A DNA stretch of 64,000 nt. Origin: Delphinus delphis (lineage: Eukaryota; Chordata; Mammalia; Artiodactyla; Delphinidae). Position 1 is the stretch's first letter, and the number at the start of each line of letters is the position of its first letter. Of the stretch, positions 36,086 to 48,306 are shown piece by piece. A program made the position numbers and the translations under genes. The notes beneath the pieces were generated by a model. It did no database searches and had not been told where the DNA came from. It was given only the letters and a program-made list of their open reading frames with translations. The stretch is from contig NC_082687.1 in the NCBI RefSeq assembly GCF_949987515.2, positions 122,803,838-122,867,837 of the forward strand. Direction: 5' to 3'.

Positions 36086-36855
36086 TAATGTAAAATTTAC
36101 CTTTTTTACCATTTTTAAATGTACAGTTCGGCGGCATTAAGGACATTTATATTGTGGGCCACTTTTCAGTCTCATTTTCATAACATCACTAAGTTCTTTC
36201 TTTAGTTTTACTTGTCACCTCTATTTAGTATAGGAATTTATATTAAGGAAATACAGTGTTTTTGATAAAGATTCCTGAGAAATGATTAAAAATAAAATGT
36301 TACCTAATGTGTATATACCTAATTTATATAAACATATTTATAAAACTAATTAGCAGTAATATATTATAAAATGAAATTTTTAAGATAAAAGCTGATGGTC
36401 ATATTTAAAATGTTATATACTTACTTGCTTCAAGTATTTTCTGGATTTAAATCTAACCACATAATTTAATGTTAATATTGAATGGCTTTCAATACATTTT
36501 CAGGGAACGGCTTACTTACTGTGAGAAATATGCATTTACTGCATGGGTAAAAAAAGAAGCTAATACTTTATTACAACAAACAAGCACCCAGTCGGGACCC
36601 TTTCACCAAATGTTTGATGTCAAGAACAAATCGGCTTTGTGGCAAAGCAACAGATTTCAGTTAAGCAAAAATACTATTTCGGCTGAATAGTCGTTCAAGT
36701 TTCAAGAAAGTATGTTTAATTTATAGGGTCTAACAAAAAATGTAAAATGTCTGCAGTTTGAACTTTAATTAGATGGTTAGGCTCATTCATTACACTTATT
36801 AAAGATGTATTTTCGGATAGAGCATTTGCCTGAAACATTTTCTTTTTAAAATCTT

Positions 36856-39800
36856 TTTTTTTAACATCTTTATTGGAGTAAAATTGCTTTACAATGTTGT
36901 GTTAGTTTCTGCTTTATAACAAAGTGAATCAGCTATACATATAGATATATCCCCATATCTCCTCCCTCTTGCGTCTCCTTGCCACCCTCCCTATCCCACC
37001 CCTCTAGGTGGTCACAAAGCACCGAGCTAATATCCCTGTGATATGCGGCAGCTTCTGACTGGCTATCTATTTTACATTTGGTAGTATATATAAGTCCATT
37101 CCACTCTCTCCCTTCGTCCCAACTTACCCTCCCCGCCCCGTATCCTCAACTCCATTCTCTACATCTGTGGCTTTATTCCTGTCCTGCTCCTAAGTTCTTC
37201 AGAACCATCTTTCTTTCTTTTTTTTTTTTTTGATTCCATATATATGTGTTAGCATACGGTATTTGTTTTTCTCTTTCTGACTTACTTCACTCTGTATGAC
37301 AGACTCTAGGTCCATCCACCTCATTACAAATAAATCAATTTCATATCTTTTTATGGCTGAGTAATATTCCATTGTATATATGTGCCACATCTTCTTTATC
37401 CATTCATCTGTTGATGGACACTTAGGTTGCTTCCATGTCCTGGATATTGTAAATAGAGCTGCAATGAACATTGTGGTACATGACTCTTTTTGAATTATGG
37501 TTTCCTCCGGGTATATGCCCAGTAGTTGGATTGCTGGGTCGTATGGTAGTTCGATTTTTAGTTTTTTAAGGAACCTCCATACTGTTCTCCATAGTGGCTA
37601 TAACAATTTACATACCCACCAACAGTGCAAGAAGTTTCCCTTTTCTCCACATCCTCTCCAGCATTTATTGTTTCTAGATTTTTTGATGATGGCCATTCTG
37701 ACCAGTGTGAGGTGACACCACATTGTGGTTTTGATTTGCATTTCTCTAATGATTAGTGATGTTGAGCATCCTTTCATGTGTTTGTTGGCAATCTGTATAT
37801 CTTTTATGGAGAAATGTCTATTTAGGTCTTCTGTGCATTTTTGGATTGCATTGTTTGTTTGTTTTGATATTGAGCTGCATGAGCTGCTTGTGAATTTTGA
37901 AGAATAATCCTTTGTCACCTGCTTCATTTGCAAAACTTTCTCTCATTCTGAGGGTTGTTTTTTTGTCTTGTTTATGGTTTCCTTTGCTGTGAAAAAGGTT
38001 TTAAGTTTCATTAGTGCCCATTTGTTTGTTTTTGTTTTTATTTCCATTTCTCTAGAAGGTGAGTCAAAAAGGATCTTGCTGTGATTTATGTCAAAGAGTG
38101 TTCTGCCTGTGTTTTCCCTCTAAGAGTTTTACAGTGTCTGGCCTTACCTTTAGGTCTTTAATCCATTTTGAGTTTATTTTTGTATATGGTGTTAGGGAGT
38201 GTTCTAATTTCATTCTTTTACATGCAGCTGTCCAGTTTTCCCAGCACCACTTATTGAATAGGCTGTCTTTTCTCCACGGTATATTCTTGCCTCCTTTATC
38301 AAAAATAAGCTGACCATATGTGCATAGGCTTACTCTGGGCTTTCTATCCTGTTCCATTGATCTATATTTCTGTTTTTGTGCCAGTACCATACTGCCTTGA
38401 TTACTGTAGCTTTGTAGTATAGTCTGAAGTAAGGGAGCCTGATTCCTCCAGCTCCATTTTTCTTTCTCAAGATTGCTTTGGCTGTTCGGGGTCTTTTTTG
38501 TTTCCATACAAATTGTGAAACTTTTTGTTCTAGTTTTGTGAAAAATGCCTTTGGTAGTTTGATAGGAATTGCACTGAATCTGTAGATTGCTTTGGGTAGT
38601 ATAGTCATTTTCACAATGTTGATTCTTCCAATCCAAGAACATGGTATATCTATCCATCTGTTTGTATCATCTTTAATTTCTTTCATCAGTGTCTTATAGT
38701 TTTCTGCATACAGATCTTTTGTCTCCTTAGGTAGGTTTATTCCTAGATATTTTATTATTTTGTTTCAATGGTAAATGGAAGGGTTTCCTTAATTTCTCTT
38801 TCAGATTTTTCATCATTAGTGTATAGGAAAGCAAGAGATTTGTATGCATTAATTTTGTATCCTGCTACTTTATGAAATTCATTGATTAGTTCTATTAGTT
38901 TTCTGGTAGCATCTTTAGGATTCTCTATGTATAGTATCATGTAATCTGCAAACAGTGACAGCTTTACTTCTTCTTCTCCGATTTGGATTCCTTTTTTTTT
39001 TTTCTTTTTTCTCTGATTGCTGTGGCTAAAACTTCCAAAGCTATGTTGAATAATAGTGGTGAGACTGGACAACCTTGTCTTGTTCCTGATGTTAGTGGAA
39101 ATGGTTTCATTTGTTCACCATTGAGAATGATGGTGACCTGGTTTTGTCATATATGACCTTTATTATGTTGAGGTAAGTTCCCTCCATGTCTACTTTCTGG
39201 AGAGTTTTTATCATAAATGGGTGTTAAATTTTTTCAAAACCTTTTTCTGCATCTATTGAGATGATCATATGGTTTTTATCCTTTAATTTGTTAATATGGT
39301 TTCTCACACTGATTGATTTGCATATATTGAAGAATTGTTGCATTCCTGGGATAAATCCCACTTGATCATGGTGTATGATCCATATAATGTGCTGTTGGAT
39401 TCCGTTTGCTAGTATTTTGTTGAGGATTTTTGCATCTATGTTCATCAATGATATTGGCCTGTAGTTTTCTTTCTTTGTGACATCTTTGTCTGGTTTTGGT
39501 ATGAGGTTGATTGTGGCCTCATAGAATGAGTTTGGGAGTATTCCTCCCTCTGCTATATTTTGGAAGAGTTTGAGAAGGATAGGTGTTAGCTCTTTAAATG
39601 TTTGATAGAATTTGCCTGTGAAGCCATCTGGTCCTGAGCTTTTGTTTGTTGAAAGATTTTTAATCACAGTCTCAACTTCAGTGCTTGTGATTCATCTGTT
39701 TACATTTTCTATTTCTTCCTGGTTCAGTCTCAGAAGGTTGTGCTTTTCTAAGAATTTGTCCATTTCTTCCAGGTTTTCCAATTTTTTGGCATATAGTTGC

Positions 39801-42800
39801 TTGTAGTAATCTCTCATGATCCTTTGTATTTCTGTAGTGTCAGTTGTTACTTCTTTTTCATTTCTAATTCTATTGATTTGAGTCTTCTCTCTTTTTTTCT
39901 TGATGAGTCTGGCTAATGGTTTATCAATTTTGTTTATCTTCTCAAAGAACCAGCTTTTAGTTTTATTGATCTTTGCTTTCATTTCCTTCAGTTCTTTTTT
40001 ATTTATTTCTGATCTGATCTTTATGATTTCATTCCTTCTGCTAACTTTGGGTGTTTTTGTTCTTCTTTCTCTAATTGCTTTAGGTGTAAGTTTAGGTTGT
40101 TTATTTGAGATGTTTCTTGTTTCTTGAGGTAGGATTGTATTGCTATAAACTTGCCTCTTAGAACTGCTTTTGCTGCATCCCATAGGTCTTGGGTTGTCGT
40201 GTTTTCATTGTAATTTGTTTCTAAGTATTGTTTGATTTCCTCTTTGATTACTTCACTGATCTCTTGGTTATTAAGTAGTGTATTGTTTAGCCTCCATGCA
40301 TTTGTATTTTTTACAGATCTTTTCCTGTAATTGATATCTAGTCTCAGAGTGTTGTGGTCAGAAAAGATACTTGATATGATTTCAATTTTCTTAAATTTAC
40401 TAAAGCTTGATTTGTGACCCAAGATATGATCTATCCTGGAGAATGTTCCATGAGCACTTGAGAAGAAAGTGTATTCTGTTGTTTTTGGATGGTTGTCCTA
40501 TAAATATCAAGTCCATCTTGTTTAATGTATCATTTAAAGCTTGTGTTTCCTTATTTATTTTCATTTTGGATGATCTGTCTATTGGTTAAAGTGGGGTGTT
40601 AAATTCCCCCATTATTACTGTGTTACTGTCAATTTCCCCTTTTATGGCTGTTAACATTTGCCTTATGTATTGAGATGTTCCTATGTTGGGTGCATAAATG
40701 TTTACAATTTTTGTGTCTTCTTCTTGGATTGATCCCTTGATCATTATGTAGTGTCCTTCTTTGTCTCTTGTAATAGTCTTTATTTTAAAGTGTATTTTGT
40801 CTGATATGAGAATTGCTACTCCAGCTTCCTTTTGATTTCCATTTGCCTGGAATATCTTTTTCCATCCCCTCACTTTCAGTCTGTATGTGTCCTTAGGTCT
40901 GAAGTGGGTCTCTTGTAGACAGCATATATACAGGTCTTGTTTTTGTATCCATTCAGCCATTCTATGTCTCTTGGTTGGAACATTTAATCCATTTACATTG
41001 ACGGTAATTATCAATATGTATGTTCCTATTACCATTTTCTTAATTGTTTTGGGTTTGTTATTGTAGGTCATTTCCTTCTCTTGTGTTTCCTGCCTAGAGA
41101 GTTCCTTTAGCATTTTTTATAAAGCTGGTTTTGTGGTGCTGAATTCTCTTAGCTTTTGCTTGTCTGTAAATGTTTTAATTTCTCCATCAAATCTGAATGA
41201 GGTCCTTGCTGCGTAGAGTAATCTTGGTTGTAGGTTTTTCCCTTTCATCACTTTAAATATGTCCTGCTACTCCTTTCTGGCTTGTAGAGTTTCTGCTGAA
41301 AGATCAGCTCTTAACCTTATGGGGATTACCTTGTATATTATTTGTTGCTTTTCCCTTGCTGCTTTTAATATTTTTCTTTGTATTTTATTTTTGATAGTTT
41401 GATTAATATGTGTCTTGGTGTGTTTCTCCTTGGATTTATCCTGTATGGGACTCTACGTTTCCTGGACTTGATTGACTATTTCCTTTCCCATATTAAGGAA
41501 ATTTTCAACTCTAATCTCTTCATATATTATCTTAGTCCCTTTCTTTTTCTCTTCTTCTTCTGGGACCTCTATGATTCGAATGTTGGTGCATTTAATGTTG
41601 GCCCAGACGTCTCTGAGACTGTCCTCAATTCTTTTCATTCTTTTTTCTTTATTCTACTCTGCAGTAGTTATTTCCACTATTTTATCTTCCAGGTCACTTA
41701 TCTGTTATTCTGCCTCAGTTATTCTGCTATTGATTCCTTCCAGAGAATTTTTAATTTGATTTATTGTGTTGGTCATCATTGTTGGTTTGCTCTTTAGTTC
41801 TTCTAGGTCCTTGTTAAACATTTCTTGTATCTTCTCCATTCTGTTCCCAAGATTTGGATCATCTTTACTATCATTACTCTGAATTCTTTTTCAAGTAGAC
41901 TGCCTATTTCTACTTCAGTTGTTTGTTCTGGTAGGTTTTTACCTTGCTCCTTCATCTGCTGTGTGTTTCTCTGTCTTCTCATTTTGCTTAGCTTACTGTG
42001 TTTGGGGTGTCCTTTTCGCAGGCTACAGGTTTGTAATTCCTGTTGTTTTTGGTGTCTGCCCCCAGTGGTTAAGGTTGGTTCAGTGCATTGTGTAGGCTTC
42101 CTGGTGCAGGGGACTAGTGCCTGTGTTCTGGTGGATAAGGCTGGATCTTGTCTTTTTGGTGGGCAGGACCATCTCTGTTGGTGTGTTCTGGAGTGTCTGT
42201 GACCTTATTATGATTTTAGGCAGCCTCTCTGCTAATGGGTGGGGTTGTGTTCCTGTCTTGCTAGTTGTTTGGCATAGGGTGTCCAGCACTGTAGCTTGCT
42301 GGTCATTGAGTAGAGCTGGGTCTTACCATTGAGATGGCGATCTCTGGGAGACCTTTCACTGTTTGATGTTACGTGGAGCCTGGAAGTCTCTGGTGAACCA
42401 ATGTCCTGAACTTGCCTCTCCCACCTCAGAGGCACAGGCCTAACACCTGGCTTGAGTACCATGACTCTGTGAGACACATGGCTCAGAAGAAAAGGGAGAA
42501 AGAAAGAAAGAAGAAAGAAAAAATAAAGTAAAGTAAAATAAGATAAAATAAAGTTTTTGAAATAAAAAATATTAAAAAGTAATAAAGAAAAAAAAAAGAA
42601 AGAAAGAAGGGAGTAACCAAGCCAAAAAAGAAATCTACCAATGATAACAAGTGTTACAAACTATACAGAAAGAAAAAAAAAAAGAACAAGAAACAAAAAT
42701 GGACAGAGAGAACCCTAGGACAAATGGTAAAAACAAAGCTATACGGACAAAATCTCACACAGAAGCATACACATACACACTCACAAAAAGAGAAAAAGGA

Positions 42801-44167
42801 AAAAAAAATATATCTATATATATATAAAAAAAAAAGGAGGAAGAGAGCCACCAAATCAATAAACAAATCGACTAATGATAATAAACTCTAAATACTAAAC
42901 GAAGATAAACATAAAACCAGAAACCAGTCAGTAGCATACAGTAAACCCCAAGTCTACAGTTGTTCACAAAATCCACCGCCTCTATTTTGGGATGATTTGT
43001 TGTCTATTCAGGTATTCCAGAGATGCAGGGTACATCAAGATGATTGTGGAGATTTAATCCACTGCCCCTGAGGCTGCTGGGAGAGATTTCCTTTTCTGTT
43101 CTTTGTTCACACAGCTCCCAGGGTTCAGCTTTGGATTTGGCCCCGCCTCTGTGTGTAGGTCGCCAGAGGGCATCTCTTTCCCACCCAGACAGGACAGAGT
43201 TAACGTAGCAGCTGATTAGGGGCTCTGGCTCACTCAGGCCGGGGAGAGGGAGAGGTACTGTATGTGGGGTGAGCCTGCAGCTGCAGAGGCTGATGTAACA
43301 TTGCAACAGCCTGAGCCACGCCAATTTTTCTCCTGGGGAAGTTGTCCCTGGATCACAGGACCCTGGCAGTGGTGGGCTCCATAGGTTCCTAGGAGGGGAG
43401 GTGTGGATAGTGACCAGTGCTCGCACACAGGCTTCTCTGTGGCTGCAGCAGCAGACTTAGCATCTCATGCCCATCTCTGGGGTCTGCGCTGATAACTGCA
43501 GCTCATGCCCATCTCTGGAGCTCGTTTAGGTGGTGCTCTGAATCTGCTCTCCTCGCACACCCTGAAACAATGGTCTCTTGCCTCCTAGGCAGTTCTAGAC
43601 TTTTTCCCAGACTCCCTCCCATCTAGCTGTGGTGCACTAGCTCCCTTGAAGCTGTGTTCATGCAGCCAACCCCAGTCCTCTCCCTGGGAATTGACCTCCG
43701 AAGCCCGAGCCTCAGCTCCCAGCCCCTGCCTGCCCCGGCGGTCAAGCAGACAAGCCTCTCGGGCTGGTGAGTGCTGGTCGGCACTGATCCTCTGTGCGGG
43801 AATCTCTCCACTTTGCCCTCTGCACCCCTGTTGCTGTGCTCTCCTCCATGGCTCTGAAGCTTCCCCCCTGCCACCCCCATCTCTGCCAGTGAAGGGGCTT
43901 CCTAGGGTGTGGAAACCTTTCCTCCTTCACAGTTCCCTCCCACTGGTGCAGGTCCCATCCCTATTCTTTTGTCTCTGTTTATTCTTTATTCTTTTGCCCT
44001 CCCCAGGTACGTGGGGAGTTTCTTGCCTTTTGGGAAGTCTGAGGTCTTCTGCCAGCATTCAGTAGGTGTTCTGTAGGAGTTGTTCCACATGTAGATGTAT
44101 TTCTGGTGTATCTGTGGGGAGGAAGGTGATCTCTGCGTCTTACTCCTCCTCCATCTTGAAGGTCTCC
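36856..44167 (-). mobile_element. L1 LINE, near full length, coding sequence degenerate
   Basis: A 7.3-kb L1 in reverse orientation with a 15-bp target duplication 'tctttttaaaatctt' (36841-36855 and 44168-44182). From its 5' end: 5' UTR about 42200-44167, partly GC-rich with a purine-rich AAAG tract near 42490-42850; ORF1 remnant about 41130-42130; ORF2 remnant about 37215-41035; then the 3' UTR. In ORF2 the endonuclease start (VNVNGLNVPTKR) and reverse-transcriptase block ([14 protein letters not shown]) are recognisable. The frame is broken many times and the catalytic FADD motif reads FADY near 38948. It cannot move by itself. Confidence 0.95.
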
Positions 44168-44201
44168 TCTTTTTAAAATCTTATTTTAAGTTTCCTTGAA
44201 C

Positions 44202-44404
44202 TTTTTTTTTTTGCGGTACACGGGCCTCTCACTGTTGTGGCCTCTCCCGTTGCGGAGCACAGGCTCCGGATGCACAGGCTCAGCGGCCATGGCTCATGGG
44301 CCCAGCCGCTCTGCAGCATGTGGGATCTTCCTGGACCGGGGCACGAACCTGTGTCCCCTGCATTGGCAGGCAGACTCTCAACCACTGCGCCACCAGAGAA
44401 GCTC
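44202..44404 (-). mobile_element. CHR SINE (cetacean type)
   Basis: T-run then 'gcggtacacgggcctctcac' to 'ccaccagagaagctc'. It lies 20 bp beyond the end of the L1 target duplication. I found no clear duplication of its own. Confidence 0.93.
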
Positions 44405-44553
44405 TATTTTGATATATTTGATCTTTTTAGGCCACTAGTGTTAAAAGGCAATACCAGTTTAATCATTTCCCAAATAAGAGTATAAAATATGACTCAGACG
44501 AGGCTTGGAACTTCCCAATTATAATGGACTATCAGAAGATTAAGCTGTGAAGA

Positions 44554-44555
<2 letters not shown>

Positions 44556-44604
<49 letters not shown>
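44556..44604. repeat. (TG)n microsatellite
   Basis: About 24 uninterrupted TG units, followed 100 bp later by a short TA run (about 44702-44727). Confidence 0.97.
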
Positions 44605-44606
<2 letters not shown>

Positions 44607-45519
44607 ATGTGTTTTTGCACATTTTCAGAATCATATGTATTTTTTTCTGTTTGCTCTAAAAATTTCAGAAGGTTCCTATCAATTTACCTATATTTATTTT
44701 ATTTATATATATATATACATATATACACAGATTATGATGTATACAATACATATAATTTTCACAAAATTAAATTTAAAGTTCATTTTATCATCTGACCTCT
44801 GATTGCATTTCAAATGTCCACTGTACCCTCCTAACATCTACAACTATAAATTTCTGAGATCTTGTCCTTTTATTTCATTTGTTTCTTCAACCCCTTTCAC
44901 TGGCTCACTGTATTCTACCAGCAGCCTGTGTCATTACATCCTCCCTCTTCTTTCTGTTTGCATCTGGTTCTCATAAATCAATTCCAGATGAAATCGAGTA
45001 ATCTTGCCTTAGTACGCCACTACCTATATAATTCATCCTTATCAGATCTATCCAAGCTAAACATTGGCCCCTGGTATTCTGATTCTTCTCATGGGATTCA
45101 GGATTAATTGGGACCCTCTGTTATAAGTAGTAGACTATCTCCAAAACTTTGACCTTTGTCGACAGTCTTGTTCTCTGACCCTGGCCATAGGCTAAAACCT
45201 ATATTCCCAGATGTATATTTCTAGAACTGTTCAGCTTTTTGAACTTTCAGCCATGTAGTCACTAGATCAGATTTCCATATATTGAGTCAAAGGAGAAGTT
45301 AATAAACATTGAGGACAAGGTCTGTTGGTATGCATTATGGTTTTATATAAAGATGAATTAAACAATTATTTCTGCTCTCAATTGGTTTGTAACTTAATAG
45401 AGAATATGGCAGAAGTACATTGATAAGAATAATAATATAGAGTAAAAATGTGCAATAAGAGTGGCATACTTTTATCTGAGCCTAATGAACTGAGAAAAGA
45501 TATTTTTTTTAAGAGTTCA

Positions 45520-45710
45520 AAACTGATTTCCTTCTGCCACTATGGCTGAATGTAAATAAGTTGCTCAAATTCTTTGGGTCTAAAGTTCTTTATTTAAAAA
45601 ATTAAATAGTAATACTTACTTCATGAATCTGTATATTAAATGAGTAATACATATATAAGATAGTCATACATATATCTGTTATCAAATAAATGTTCAATAA
45701 TAGGTATCTA
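45520..45710 (+). repeat. MIR SINE relic
   Basis: 'ttctgccactatggctgaat', 'taaatagtaatacttacttc' and 'aaataaatgttcaataatag' in MIR order. Confidence 0.7.
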
Positions 45711-47279
45711 TAAATATATATGTGTATATGTATTTGCACATATGTTTTTCAATTTATATATAAATATGTGGGCTAAGTTTACACAGAATAATTAAGACTT
45801 GAGTTTTTGACATACTAATATCGAGACTCTGGAACCAGCAGAAAGTTCTGGACCAAAGATAAAGTAATAGTGAACATCATGCAGCACTTCACATGGGCTA
45901 TAACCAAAAAGATGTGGGGAAACAGGAACATAAGCACCAGGACCAGTTTTTCACATAGTTAAGAGGAAGGGTTCAAAAACAAGCAAACAAACACAGAATA
46001 GCAACAAGAACAACAACAAAAACAAGACTTCATCACTCCATTAGGAGACGAGGAAGCACTAAAGTCTGTGTGGGCCAAGGACTAGGGAACTTGTGTCCTT
46101 CATCTGAGAAGAGTGTGTAGAGATGAGGCTTACTCACTTGAAATCCAGGGGCATTGCTGCTTTTTGTCCCTTGATTTCATCTCCCTGCCTAAAGCTGAGA
46201 GGAAGGGCCTTGTGGAGCTCCTGCTATAGTGCATAAGTCTGAGGCTGGAGTGAGGTGTGCGATGGAAAACCCCACCCCCAAGAATGAATGAAAAATATTG
46301 GAGGCAGAGTTCGGAGTAAGTTAAATCTCAGTAAAAGACTTAGAAATGTAGAACGTTGTCTTTGTGAAGTTTCCTTGTAAAACTTTAAAAAAGTAAATAA
46401 GACCTTCGTGCACATCCCCTGGGGCAACAAGAAAGCGAGGCCACTGTAGAGATTGTGTTTCATTCTATCAATTCTTGAAGAAAATAGGAAGAGAAGAACC
46501 CCAAGTGCTTTGAAAGTGGGCTGTGGCTGCTAAAAAGAAGAGAAAAGGGGACTCTGGGCCTGGTTCTTGGCTTAAGAAGATGTCCCATGTGGATATGGGA
46601 TTACCTATGGGGCCATTTCTCAAGTCAGGCCCATCTGTTGTCGCTGGTGCGCTTTTAAGATCTTGTGAAAAAATTATTCTCTGGTATGGAGATTGAACTT
46701 GCTGAATATTTTCCTGGGTAAACAATGTTTTGTTCTTTTTGCTTACTAATTCAGAAAACACATTAGCAACAATATTTATGTAGTTTATAGACAAGGAAAG
46801 AAATCACATGTTCCTGACCAAATGATTTAGTCATCATTTTATGAGGTTTTCCATAAGTGTGTCATCAGACACTTTAGAATACCAAAGATGAAACCTTTGT
46901 TTGGCAGTACTGTGTTATTTCTTAACAAGTTTAAACACTGTTGATTAGAGAGCATATCAGACATATTCAGGTCTTCTTCAAACTCTCACTGTAAATTTTT
47001 AGATTTTGCATTTTTAAACTTTCAATTCAACGTCTTCCACAAAGCTGTGAAAGTTTTGAAAGCTAAGTATTTCATATACTTATAACTACAAAAAAATCAT
47101 TAAAAGAAAAGAATGATTCCAAATCTTTTCCTGAATAATATTATCATAGGATTGACTTGAAAGTTTTGTGGAGGAACAAAAATCCTGAGAACTATGACAC
47201 AGAAATCTGTAGGATTAAAAACGGACCTTTAAAAGGTCAATGTTCCATTTTTCTGTTTCTAAAACAAGTACAACAACAA

Positions 47280-47425
47280 AGAGTACTATAGAATACATTT
47301 TAACTATGTACCAGCCACTATCCTAAGCATGTTACATTCCCCTCAACACCTCTTTTGAGGTAGGTCCTATTTTCATTATTCCCATTTTGCATATAAGGAG
47401 ACAGATTTAGTGAGTGGAGTACAAT
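47280..47425 (-). repeat. MIR SINE relic
   Basis: 'taccagccactatcctaagc', 'ttttgaggtaggtcctattt' and 'cattttgcatataaggagac'. Confidence 0.8.
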
Positions 47426-47929
47426 GTCAATAAAAGAGATAAAAGAGCCCTTCATGTCCTCTGGGACATTGATTTAGTTATCCCTTCTCTCAATTCATCA
47501 GATGTACAGCCTCCTTCCCATGATATCCCCTTCTGTCCACACAAAAGCACAGATATCCTCTAGTTATTTTTTTTAATGCAACCAGTGGGAGAAATACTAA
47601 CATCATTCACATCATTAACTTCCATTTCATCCAACTGTATGTAATTAAACACATTCAAGAGCTTTAGGCCAAACATTGGCCAAAAAGAATACCCCAGAAA
47701 AATTGATTGTGGTTTTAACATGTGCTATGAAAAATTCAAAATTCATGACCAGACTGTTGTCTCCAAATGCTCCACAAACAACCTCGACAATAGCTAGAGT
47801 CCCTCACAGATGGACCTCTTTCTCTAGCTTGTGCCTCATGCTGTTCTCGGGGATCGGCTTGCCCAGGGTCCCAGAGCATCTCACTGAGCAGTACCTGTCC
47901 AGCTGCTAACACCTTATGGCTTTTTGCCA

Positions 47930-48150
47930 GTAGTCAACAGCTCCACATTCAAGTCAAATCCCAGCTCCATTCCCCACTAAGTCTGTGGCCCTAAAAATGT
48001 TGTTCAGCCTTTCTCTCAGTTTACTTATATATAAAATGGAGATAAGAGTTGTACTAACTTATGAAGATTAGACAATGCAAGTAAACTTCTTCAACCAGTA
48101 CTTGAATACCTAAAGACTCAGTAAATATTTGCAATTATCATTATTAATAT
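47930..48150 (+). repeat. MIR SINE relic
   Basis: 'caaatcccagctccattccc', 'ctctcagtttacttatatat', 'aaaatggagataagagttgt' and 'gcaattatcattattaat'. Confidence 0.8.
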
Positions 48151-48270
48151 GTTGAGTGAGATTTAAAACGTATTATTTTAATGTGCTTCCTCCTTCAGTG
48201 TTTATAATACTTCCAGATCTATTCTGGGTGTGAAATGTTTGTGACATCAGCCTACCATTGTTTAAGTGAC

Positions 48271-48306
48271 TAGTAAAAAGGCAATTACTAGTAAAAAGGC
48301 AATTAC
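48271..48306. repeat. Perfect 18-bp tandem duplication
   Basis: 'tagtaaaaaggcaattac' occurs twice head to tail without mismatch. Confidence 0.95.

Noticed and set aside
36469..36690. 73-residue open frame in a repeat-free island
   Set aside because: No recognisable domain or start context. The length is within chance for the region; kept only as a non-coding candidate.
38091..38657. A 188-residue minus-strand open frame, with others through 37199-41113
   Set aside because: These are broken pieces of L1 ORF2 in different frames, not a host gene.
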